Below, piece by piece: positions 44,475 through 52,700 of a stretch of DNA of 64,000 nucleotides (positions are counted from its first letter, which is position 1; the number at the start of each line of letters is the position of its first letter). Under the pieces are notes generated by a model. The model was not told the origin of the DNA, ran no database searches, and saw only the letters and a list, made by a program, of their open reading frames with translations. The position numbers and the translations under genes were made by a program. The stretch is from Caulobacter sp. SLTY (lineage in GTDB: Bacteria; Pseudomonadota; Alphaproteobacteria; Caulobacterales; Caulobacteraceae), in NCBI RefSeq assembly GCF_009905535.1, contig NZ_JAAALA010000001.1:62001-126000 (forward strand), given 5' to 3'.

Positions 44475-45325
44475 TCGGTAAACACCACCGTCTTTCGGCC
44501 GTTCAGCAAGACCCGGTCCTCCAGCCGCCAGCGCAGGGCCCGGGCCAGCACCCGGCGTTCGATGTCGCGGCCTTTGCGGACGAGATCCTGCGGCGTATCG
44601 CGGTGGCTGATGCGTTCGACGTCCTGCTCGATGATCGGGCCCTCGTCGAGGTCGCCGGTGACATAGTGGGCCGAAGCCCCGATCACCTTCACCCCGCGCG
44701 CATGGGCCTGGTGGTAGGGCTTGGCCCCCTTGAAGCCCGGCAGGAAGCTGTGGTGGATGTTGATGCAGCGGCCCTCCAGCTTGGCCGCCAGCCCGTCCGA
44801 CAGGATCTGCATGTAGCGGGCTAACACCACGATGTCGGTCTTCGTCTCGCGGATCAGAGCCCAGAGCTGAGCCTCCTGTTCCAGCTTGGTGTCCTTCGCC
44901 ACCGGCAGGTGGTGGAAGGGCAGGCCTTTCAGATCGACATGGGCGAAGGTGTCGGCCGGGTGGTTGGAGACCACCGCGCTGATATCCATGGCCAGCTCCT
45001 CGATCCGCCAGCGATAGAGCAGGTCGGCCAGGCAGTGGTCGGTCTTCGACGCCAGGATCATCACCCGGTAGCGCTGGGCCGGGTCGCGCAGGGTCCACCG
45101 CATGGCGAACGCGGCGCCGATCGGTTCGAACGCGGTCCGCAGAGTCTCGAGGTCGGCCTGAGCCGGATCGAACACCACCCGCATGAAGAAGGCCCCAGTC
45201 TCGGCGTCATTGTACTGCTGAGCGTCGAGGATGTTGCAGCCCCGCTCGCTGAGAAAGACCGAGACAGCGGCGACAATGCCCCGGCGGTCGGGACAGGCGA
45301 GGGTGAGGATCAGCGAGGCGGTCAT
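44471..45325 (-). CDS. purU: Formyltetrahydrofolate deformylase
   Basis: 284 residues. An N-terminal ACT domain ([20 protein letters not shown], residues 1-85) is followed by the formyl-transfer/hydrolase domain: [57 protein letters not shown] and [20 protein letters not shown]. The enzyme releases formate from 10-formyl-THF and balances one-carbon pools; the ACT domain senses glycine/methionine in E. coli PurU. It is convergent with the FKBP gene and divergent from argE across a region containing a palindrome copy. Confidence 0.95.
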   Translation of the reverse strand: MTASLILTLACPDRRGIVAAVSVFLSERGCNILDAQQYNDAETGAFFMRVVFDPAQADLETLRTAFEPIGAAFAMRWTLRDPAQRYRVMILASKTDHCLADLLYRWRIEELAMDISAVVSNHPADTFAHVDLKGLPFHHLPVAKDTKLEQEAQLWALIRETKTDIVVLARYMQILSDGLAAKLEGRCINIHHSFLPGFKGAKPYHQAHARGVKVIGASAHYVTGDLDEGPIIEQDVERISHRDTPQDLVRKGRDIERRVLARALRWRLEDRVLLNGRKTVVFTD

Positions 45326-45384
45326 GGCGGATGGCGCGTAGCTCGCGGGTTGGGCCGTGACAATCCTCCTCCGGCGCGCGCCTC

Positions 45385-45413
45385 GGGGACACGTTGGATT
45401 CCAACGTGTCCCC
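45385..45413. repeat. 29-bp palindrome, copy 4 (family 1), distant from the RAYT
   Basis: All 29 bases, including the central GATTC, match the copies around the RAYT gene 10 kb away. It lies between the divergent purU and argE genes. Its presence shows that the repeat spreads or is kept independently of the transposase gene. Confidence 0.95.
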
Positions 45414-45416
45414 GGT

Positions 45417-45451
45417 TCATCCGGTTCGCGCTTCGCGCGCCCGAAGGATGA
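45417..45451. repeat. Imperfect hairpin next to palindrome copy 4
   Basis: TCATCC (45417-45422) pairs with GGATGA (45446-45451), and an inner CGCGC/GCGCG adds to the stem. The unit sits between the palindrome and the argE start. It may be a further short interspersed repeat of the type common in this group, but only one copy was noticed. Confidence 0.4.
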
Positions 45452-45466
45452 CAGCTATATGGGCGG

Positions 45467-46633
45467 ATGAATTCCGAAACCCTGCACGACCGCGCGGTCG
45501 ATATCCTCGCCACCTTGGTCGGGTTCGACACCACTTCGCGGGACTCCAACCTGCCGCTGATCGATTGGGTGGAGGGCTATCTCGCCGGCCATGGCGTCAA
45601 CGCCCGCCGCATCGCCAACGCCGACGGGACCAAGGCCAACCTGATGGCGCGGATCGGACCTGCGACCGAAGGGGGCGTGATCCTGTCGGGGCATACCGAC
45701 GTGGTGCCGGTGGATGGCCAGCCCTGGTCGACCGATCCCTTCGTACTGACCGAGAAGGACGGGCGGCTGTACGGCCGTGGCAGCGCCGACATGAAGGGGT
45801 TCGTGGCCCTGGCGCTGGCCGCCGTGCCGGACCTGACGGCGGCGGAGCTGAAGGCGCCGGTGTGGCTGGCGTTTTCCTATGACGAGGAGATCGGCTGCCT
45901 GGGGGCGCCGGCGATGATCGAGGCGTTGGCGGCAGAAAACCCGCCGCCGGCTCTTGCCGTGGTCGGAGAGCCGACCGGGATGGAGGTGGTGGGGGCGCAC
46001 AAGGGCATCCTGTCGGCCAAGGTGGTGGTCACCGGCAAGGAGGCCCATTCCAGCCAGACCCACCTGGGCGTCTCGGCCAACATGGCGGCGCTGGAGCTGA
46101 TGGGCGAGTTGAAGGCCCTCGCTGATCGGCTGGCGGCGCAGGCCGATCCCGCCTCCCCCTTCGAGCCCGGCCACGCCACCCTGACCATCGGCCTGATCCA
46201 CGGCGGCACGGCGGTGAACATCCTGGCCCGAGAGTGCGAGTTCTCCTTTGACCTGCGCTGTCCGGCGGACCAGGACCCGCATGCCCTGCTGGCGCCGTTC
46301 TGGGAGCGGTGCGCGGCGATGGATGCGCAGCTCAAGGCCAAGGCCGAGGGGGCGGGGGTGGTCTGGTCGCTGTACAGCGACGTGCCCTCCCTGGCCCTGG
46401 AGCCGGGCGGACCGGCCGAGGCGCTGGCGCGCCGGCTGGCGGGCGACAACGGGCCGTTGCGGGCGGTGTCCTACGCGGCCGAGGCCGGGCAGTTCCAGCG
46501 GGGCGGCTTCCCGGTCGTGCTGTGCGGCCCGGGCTGGATCGACCAGGCGCACCAGCCGGACGAATGGATCGAGATCGCCCAACTCAGGCGCGGAGCGGGC
46601 TTCATGACCAGACTCGTTGAAGCCTTATCCTAA
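45467..46633 (+). CDS. argE: Acetylornithine deacetylase
   Basis: 388 residues of the M20 metallopeptidase family. SGHTDVVPVDGQPWSTDPF carries the first metal His, YGRGSADMKGF the bridging Asp, and FSYDEEIGCLGAP the catalytic Glu; GKEAHSSQTHLGVSAN lies in the dimerisation domain. It produces ornithine for arginine synthesis. Distinction from succinyl-diaminopimelate desuccinylase rests on the overall start (LVGFDTTSRDSNLPLIDWVE) and is fairly secure. A TATAT motif seven bases ahead of the ATG and the lack of a ribosome site suggest a leaderless message. A complex inverted repeat follows the stop. Confidence 0.88.
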   Translation: MNSETLHDRAVDILATLVGFDTTSRDSNLPLIDWVEGYLAGHGVNARRIANADGTKANLMARIGPATEGGVILSGHTDVVPVDGQPWSTDPFVLTEKDGRLYGRGSADMKGFVALALAAVPDLTAAELKAPVWLAFSYDEEIGCLGAPAMIEALAAENPPPALAVVGEPTGMEVVGAHKGILSAKVVVTGKEAHSSQTHLGVSANMAALELMGELKALADRLAAQADPASPFEPGHATLTIGLIHGGTAVNILARECEFSFDLRCPADQDPHALLAPFWERCAAMDAQLKAKAEGAGVVWSLYSDVPSLALEPGGPAEALARRLAGDNGPLRAVSYAAEAGQFQRGGFPVVLCGPGWIDQAHQPDEWIEIAQLRRGAGFMTRLVEALS

Positions 46634-46635
46634 CC

Positions 46636-46774
46636 CCGTCATCCCGGACGTCCCGAAGGGGCGATCCGGGACCCAGGCGTGACAGGGCGCTGGATGCAAA
46701 GCTGCGTCGGGCGGCGAGATCACGCCCTTCTGGGTCCCGGCTCTACGCGCTGCGCGCTACGGCCGGGATGACGG
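46636..46774. repeat. Nested inverted repeat between argE and uppP
   Basis: Outer arms CCGTCATCCCGG (46636-46647) and CCGGGATGACGG (46763-46774) are perfect inverts. Inner arms CCGGGACCCAG (46666-46676) and CTGGGTCCCGG (46730-46740) are also perfect. The 139-bp unit exactly fills the space between two convergent genes and begins three bases after the argE stop. It is probably a member of a dispersed repeat family, and its RNA would fold into a long stem that could terminate or protect both transcripts. Confidence 0.8.
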
Positions 46775-46777
46775 AGA

Positions 46778-47581
46778 TTAAGTCAGCGTGAACCAGGCCA
46801 AGCCCGCGATGCCGGCCGCGATCCGCCACCAACCGAAGGGGCTGAGGCCGTGGCGGTCGATGAAACCCAGCATCCACTTGATGACGATCCAGCCGGAGAC
46901 GAAGGACACCAGGAAGCCGAGCGCGATGATCCACAGGCCGTCGGCGCGGGCGAAGATCTGTTCGCGGCCCTCGATGAAATCGAGGGTAAAGGCGCCGACC
47001 ATGGTGGGGATGGCCAGGAAGAAGCTGAACTCGGCGGCCGCCCGGCGCTCCATCTTCATCAACACCCCACCGACAATGGTCGCGCCGGAACGCGAGACGC
47101 CGGGGATCATCGACAGGCACTGGATCAGCCCGACGCCCAGCGCCGTCAGCAGCGGGGTCTGCATGGCGTCGGTCACCACGGGCTGGGGCCGCCAGCGGTC
47201 GATGGCCAGGAGCACGAAGCCGCCAAGGATCAGGGACCAGCAGACGATGATCGGGTTGAACAGCACCGCCTTGATGAAGTCGTGCAGGGCCAGGCCCAGC
47301 ACTACCGCCGGGATGAAGGCGATCAGCACCGACAGGGCGAAGCGGCGGGCCTCGGGCTTGGTCGGCAGGCCGATCAGCACCTGCCACAGGCGCTGGAAGT
47401 AGAGGGCGACGACCGCCAGGATCGCCCCTAGCTGGATCATCACCACGAAGGTGTCCCAGAACTCGCCGTCCAGCCCCAGCAGATCAGCGGCCAGCAACAG
47501 GTGGCCCGTGGAGGAGACCGGGATGAACTCGGTCAGGCCCTCGACCAGGCCAAGGATGATGGCGGACAGCCAGTCAGGCAT
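46778..47581 (-). CDS. uppP: Undecaprenyl-diphosphatase
   Basis: 267 residues with about eight spans. The active-site blocks EGLTEFIPVSSTGHLLL and IPGVSRSGATIVGG are intact, identifying the UppP/BacA family. It recycles undecaprenyl diphosphate to the monophosphate carrier for peptidoglycan and polysaccharide synthesis. The ATG at 47581 gives the standard N-terminus MPDWLSAIILGLVEGL; the open frame further upstream is not conserved. It is convergent with argE and divergent from gltD across 273 bases with regulatory-looking repeats. Confidence 0.95.
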   Translation of the reverse strand: MPDWLSAIILGLVEGLTEFIPVSSTGHLLLAADLLGLDGEFWDTFVVMIQLGAILAVVALYFQRLWQVLIGLPTKPEARRFALSVLIAFIPAVVLGLALHDFIKAVLFNPIIVCWSLILGGFVLLAIDRWRPQPVVTDAMQTPLLTALGVGLIQCLSMIPGVSRSGATIVGGVLMKMERRAAAEFSFFLAIPTMVGAFTLDFIEGREQIFARADGLWIIALGFLVSFVSGWIVIKWMLGFIDRHGLSPFGWWRIAAGIAGLAWFTLT

Positions 47582-47680
47582 TCGGGGGCCCCTCGCAGAA
47601 TGGGAAAGCCTTGTCCCGGCTGGCGCTGGCGATGGCAAGAGGCCGAGCGGGAGCTGCGCTGAAAAACCACCCACCAACCG

Positions 47681-47771
47681 TATTGTCAATTTATAGGACA
47701 ATAAGCGCTTCAGACCGTGGCATCGGGCGCCTGCGACCACAGCATCACCAGGAAGTCAGTCCAATTTATAG
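47681..47771. promoter_or_regulatory. Dyad and direct repeat in the uppP-gltD intergenic region
   Basis: TATTGTC (47681-47687) and GACAATA (47697-47703) form a perfect dyad around AATTTATAG. The decamer CAATTTATAG inside it (47687-47696) recurs at 47762-47771 with similar flanks (GTC before, GACGAT after), 75 bases on. Two sites for one regulator, about seven helical turns apart, would suit control of gltD, uppP or both. Confidence 0.45.
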
Positions 47772-47854
47772 ACGATGGCATTCTTGTTGCGCCGCTGCCC
47801 CAGTAAGACGCCTCTCGCGCAACTTTTGACCCCTGGGGATGGGCGAAGACACCG

Positions 47855-49291
47855 ATGGCCGAACGTATGCTGAAGTTCACGGTGATCGACCGGCGGACGC
47901 CCGAGAAGCGGGCGGCTTCCAGTCGCGACCGCGACTTCCACGAAATCTACGCCGATTTCATCGACGCCAAGGCGGCCGAGCAGGCCTCGCGGTGCTCGCA
48001 ATGCGGCATCCCCTTCTGTCAGACCCACTGCCCGCTGCACAACAACATCCCCGACTGGCTGCGGATGACCGCCGCCGGGCGTCTGGAGGAGGCCTACCAG
48101 CTTTCCCAGGCGACCAACGCCATGCCCGAGATCTGCGGCCGCATCTGCCCTCAGGATCGGCTGTGCGAGGGCAATTGCGTGATCGAACAGTCGGGCCACG
48201 GCACGGTCACCATCGGCGCGGTCGAGCGCTACATCAACGACAAGGCCTGGGAAGAGGGCTGGGTCGCGCCCCTGGTCCAGGGGCCGTCGCGCGGCCAGTC
48301 GGTCGGCGTGGTCGGCGCCGGGCCGGCGGGCCTGTCGGCCGCCGAGCGCCTGTTCGAGCTGGGCTATGACGTTACCGTCTATGATCGCTACGACCGGCCG
48401 GGCGGCCTGCTGGTCTATGGCATCCCCGGCTTCAAGCTTGAGAAGGACGTGGTCGCGCGGCGCACCGACCGGCTGGCCGAGGGCGGCATCGTCTTCAAGC
48501 TGAACTTCGAGGTCGGCCGCGACGCCACCCTTGAGGACCTGCGCCGCACCCATGACGCCGTGCTGCTGGCCACCGGCGTCTATGCCGCCAAGGATCTGCC
48601 CGTGCCGGGCGCCGGGTCGGGCGGAGTGGTGGCGGCCCTCGACTATCTGACCGCCTCCAACCGCAAGGGCTATGGCGACGCCGTGCCGGCCTTCGACAGC
48701 GGCGAACTGGACGCCCAGGGCAAGAATGTCGTGGTGGTCGGCGGCGGGGACACCGCCATGGACTGCGTCCGCACCGCGATCCGCCAGGGGGCGGAAAGCG
48801 TCACCTGCCTCTATCGGCGCGACCGGGAGAACATGCCGGGATCCCTGCGCGAGGTGCAGAACGCCGAGGAAGAGGGCGTGGTCTTCGAATGGCTGGCCGG
48901 GCCCCGCGCGGTGACCGGCGACGCCGGCCGCGCCGGCGGCGTGCGGGCCGCCCGCATGCGGCTGGGCCCCGCCGACGCCTCCGGCCGCCAGAGCCCTGAG
49001 CCGATCGAGAACGGCGACTTCGAGATCAAGGCCGACCTGGTGATCAAGGCTCTGGGTTTCGACCCGGAAGACCTGCCGACCACGCTGGGCTCCCCCGACC
49101 TGGAGGTCAGCCGCGCCGGCACGGTGAAGATCGACCGCCGGTCCAAGGCGACGAACCTGCCTGGCGTCTACGCCGCCGGCGACATCGCCCGCGGCGCCAG
49201 CCTGGTCGTCTGGGCCATCCGCGACGGTTTCGACGCCGCGGCGGCCATCCACAAGCAGCTGTCGGCCCCCGTGCTCGTGGCGGCGGAGTGA
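47855..49291 (+). CDS. gltD: Glutamate synthase small subunit
   Basis: 478 residues. The N-terminal cysteine region ASRCSQCGIPFCQTHCPLHNNI and ICPQDRLCEGNCV binds Fe-S clusters. FAD and NAD(P)H sites follow: VGAGPAGLSAAERLFELGYDV (in part) and VVVGGGDTAMDCVRTA. The closing GVYAAGDIARGASLVVWAIRDG is typical of the family. It feeds electrons from NADPH to the large subunit for conversion of 2-oxoglutarate plus glutamine to two glutamates. Its TGA overlaps the ATG of the small secreted-protein gene by one base (TGATG), and gltB follows, so all three are translated as one unit. Confidence 0.95.
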   Translation: MAERMLKFTVIDRRTPEKRAASSRDRDFHEIYADFIDAKAAEQASRCSQCGIPFCQTHCPLHNNIPDWLRMTAAGRLEEAYQLSQATNAMPEICGRICPQDRLCEGNCVIEQSGHGTVTIGAVERYINDKAWEEGWVAPLVQGPSRGQSVGVVGAGPAGLSAAERLFELGYDVTVYDRYDRPGGLLVYGIPGFKLEKDVVARRTDRLAEGGIVFKLNFEVGRDATLEDLRRTHDAVLLATGVYAAKDLPVPGAGSGGVVAALDYLTASNRKGYGDAVPAFDSGELDAQGKNVVVVGGGDTAMDCVRTAIRQGAESVTCLYRRDRENMPGSLREVQNAEEEGVVFEWLAGPRAVTGDAGRAGGVRAARMRLGPADASGRQSPEPIENGDFEIKADLVIKALGFDPEDLPTTLGSPDLEVSRAGTVKIDRRSKATNLPGVYAAGDIARGASLVVWAIRDGFDAAAAIHKQLSAPVLVAAE

Positions 49292-49734
49292 TGAGGATGC
49301 GTACCGCTCCTGTCCTGGCCGCCATCTTGATCGCTGCTGCGACGCCAGCCTGGGCGGGCGATGTCGCCGTTGGCCAAATCTACGAATGCGACTCGCCCGA
49401 CAGCGATTTGACCCTGACGCTGGTCGTCGGAAGGATCGACCACAAGCAGGGGCAAACCTTCATCAGCGTTTCGATGTTCAACGATGCGCCCGACGCCCCG
49501 CATCGCGAGATCGGACATACGCCCTTCGTTGATGGCGCGTTGGAATTTTGCACGCTCCAGCCCGGCGCGCGCGCACTCTCAGCTAACTTCGAAGAAGGCT
49601 ACGCCATGTGGCGCGAGGCTTTTGATGAAGGCGGCGGCGGCGCATTCGATGAAGCGCCTGCTGACACCTACGAGATGATGCTGGAGATGACTTCTCCAGA
49701 CGCCGCCCCTCAGCCTGGACGGAATGACACATGA
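49291..49734 (+). CDS. Small secreted protein inserted between gltD and gltB
   Basis: 147 residues. A signal peptide (MRMRTAPVLAAILIAAATPAWAG) is followed by an acidic mature domain with two cysteines (IYECDSPDSDL and LEFCTLQPG) and a Gly/Asp-rich tail. I do not recognise the family. It overlaps gltD by one base and gltB by four (ATGA, 49731-49734), so it is translationally coupled to both. A periplasmic product inside a cytoplasmic enzyme operon is odd. Its base composition is lower in GC than gltD and gltB, suggesting later insertion. Confidence 0.65.
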   Translation: MRMRTAPVLAAILIAAATPAWAGDVAVGQIYECDSPDSDLTLTLVVGRIDHKQGQTFISVSMFNDAPDAPHREIGHTPFVDGALEFCTLQPGARALSANFEEGYAMWREAFDEGGGGAFDEAPADTYEMMLEMTSPDAAPQPGRNDT

Positions 49735-52700
49735 GCGACGTCCTCGACCTCTACTTCAAGAACCGCCAGACCCTGATCGACGGCCACGCCTACGATCCCG
49801 CCTCCGAGCGCGACAACTGCGGCGTCGGCCTGGTCTGCGCCATCGACGGCAAGCCGCGCCGCGAAGTCGTGGAGCTGGCCATCAAGGCGCTGAAGGCCGT
49901 CTGGCACCGGGGGGCGGTCGATGCCGACGGCAAGACCGGTGACGGGGCCGGCGTGCTGGTCAGCGTGCCTCAGGCCTTCTTCGCCGAGCAGGTGGCGGGC
50001 ACCGGCCATGCCCTGCGGCCGGGGCCCATCGCCGTGGGCCAGGTGTTCCTGCCGCGCACCGACCTGGGCGCCCAGGAGGCCTGCCGGACCATCGTCGAGA
50101 GCGAGACCTTGCGGTTCGGCTTCTATATCTACGGCTGGCGCCAGGTGCCGGTCGACACCTCGGTGATCGGCGAGAAGGCCAACGCCACCCGGCCCGAGAT
50201 CGAGCAGATCATGCTCAGCCCCCCGCCCGGCATGGACGGCGAGGCGCTGGAGCGCGCCCTGTTCCTGGCCCGCAAGCGGATCGAGAAGAAGGTCACCGCC
50301 GCCGGCATCAGCGACTTCTACCTCTGCAGCCTGTCGGCCCGGTCGCTGATCTACAAGGGCATGTTCCTGGCCGAGAGCATCGACGCCTTCTACCCGGACC
50401 TGACCGACGAGCGGTTCGAGGCGGCGGTGGCCATCTTCCACCAGCGCTACTCGACCAACACCTTCCCGCAATGGCGGCTGGCCCAGCCCTTCCGGATGAT
50501 CGCCCACAACGGCGAGATCAACACCATCAAGGGCAACATCAACTGGATGAAGAGCCATGAGATCCGCATGGCCGCCCAGGCCTTTGGGGACTTCGGGGAC
50601 GACATCAAGCCGGTGATCCAGCCGGGCGGGAGCGACAGCGCCGCCCTCGACAACACCTTCGAGGTGCTGGTCCGCGCCGGGCGCGACGCGCCGATGGCCA
50701 AGGCCCTGCTGATCCCCGAAGCCTGGAACGCCAAGACCGACGAGCAGATCAAGCCCGCGCACAAGGCGCTCTACAGCTACTGCAACGCGGTAATGGAGCC
50801 CTGGGACGGGCCGGCCGCCCTGTGCGGCACCGATGGCCGCTGGGTGGTCGCCGGCAAGGACCGCAACGGCCTGCGGCCCCTGCGGGCGGCGCTGACCGAT
50901 GACGGGCTGCTGATTGTCGGCTCCGAAGCGGGCATGTGCGGCGTGCCGGACGAGCGGATCAGCCGCAAGCTGACCATCCAGCCCGGTCGGATGATTGCGG
51001 TGGACCTCAACGCCGGGCGGATGTTCGGCGAGGAAGACATCATCGACGAACTGGCCGCCCGCCATCCCTACACCGAATGGCTCGGCAACATGGTCGATCT
51101 CGAAAAGGAGATCGGCCCCGGGCCCGAACCGCGCCGCTGTGGGCGCGAGGAGCTGACCCGGCGCCAGACGGCGGCCGGCTACAGCCTGGAAGACCTGGAA
51201 ATGGTCCTCGCCCCCATGGTCGAGGACGGCAAGGAGGCCGTCGGCTCGATGGGCGATGATGCGCCCCTGGCCGTGCTCTCCGACCGCTATCGGCCGCTCA
51301 GCCACTTCTTCCGCCAGAACTTCAGCCAGGTGACCAACCCGCCGATCGATCCCTTGCGGGAGACCGGCGTGATGAGCCTGAAGACCCGGTTCAAGAACCT
51401 CGGCAACATCCTGGCCCAGGACGAGGCCCAGACCGACGTCTATGTGCTGGAAAGCCCGGTGCTGACCACCGGGATGTACGAGCGGATCCTCGGCTACATC
51501 GCCGGCAAGAACCTGGCCGTCATCGACTGCACCATGCCGTTGCCGGCGGCCGAGGCGCGGGCGGGCGACGCCCTGCGGGCCAACCTCGACCGGGTGAAGG
51601 CGGAAGCCGAGGACGCCGCCCTGCGAGGCTGTTCCACCATCGTGCTGACCGACACCGAAAGCGGACCTGACCGGGTGGGACTGCCGATGATCCTGGCCAC
51701 CGCCGGGGTGCATGCTCACCTGGTGGCCAAGGGCCTGCGCAGCTACGTCTCGATTATCGTGCGCTCGGCCGAGTGCATGGACACCCACTATTTCGCGGTG
51801 CTGGTCGGGGTGGGGGCCACGGCGGTCAACGCCTGGCTGGCCCAGGAAAGCTTCCAGGACCGGCTGGAGCGCGGACTGGCGGGGGAGCTGTCCCTTCGCG
51901 ACGTGTGCGTGAACTTCAAGACGGCCATCGAGCAGGGTCTGTTGAAGATCATTTCGAAGATGGGGATCGCGGTGATCTCCAGCTATCGCGGCGGCTACAA
52001 CTTCGAGGCCATGGGCCTGTCGCGGTCGCTGGCGGCGGAATTCTTCCCGGGCATGCCCAGCCGCATTTCCGGCATCGGCCTGGCCGGCATCGAGGCCAAG
52101 ACGGTGGAAATCCACCGCCGCGCCTGGGAACAGGCGGCCATCGCCCTGCCCGTCGGCGGCTTCTACAAGGCCCGGCGTTCAGGGGAGGCGCACGCCTTCG
52201 AGGCCCGGCTGATCCATACCCTGCAGGCGGCCTGCAATACCGGTGACTACGAGACCTACAAGCGCTGGTCGGCCGGGCTGTCGCGCCAGAAGGCCAGCCA
52301 GCCGCGCCACCTGCTGGACTTCCGCAAGGGCCGCGGCCCGGTCAGCCTGGACGAGGTCGAAAGCGTCAACGAGATCCGCAAGCGCTTCCTCACCCCCGGC
52401 ATGAGCCTGGGCGCCCTGGCGCCGGAGGCCCACGGGGCGCTGAACATCGCCATGAACCGCATCGGGGCCAAGTCGGTCAGCGGCGAGGGCGGCGAGGACC
52501 GCGCTCGCTATCGCCCCCTGCCCAACGGCGACAACCCCAACAGCGCGGTCAAGCAGATCGCTTCGGGACGGTTCGGGGTCACCGCCGAGTACCTGAACGA
52601 ATGCCGCGAGATCGAGATCAAGGTCGCCCAGGGCGCCAAGCCCGGTGAGGGGGGCCAACTGCCCGGCTTCAAGGTCACCGAGCTGATCGCGCGGCTTCGC

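Noticed and set aside
42534..45098. Long antisense frame (854 codons) across ilvA and the FKBP gene, running into purU
   Set aside because: It crosses three real genes, and its composition is a shadow of their codon bias.
49710..52115. 801-codon frame antisense to gltB
   Set aside because: Fully inside gltB, no domain, His/Gly/Asp-rich shadow composition.
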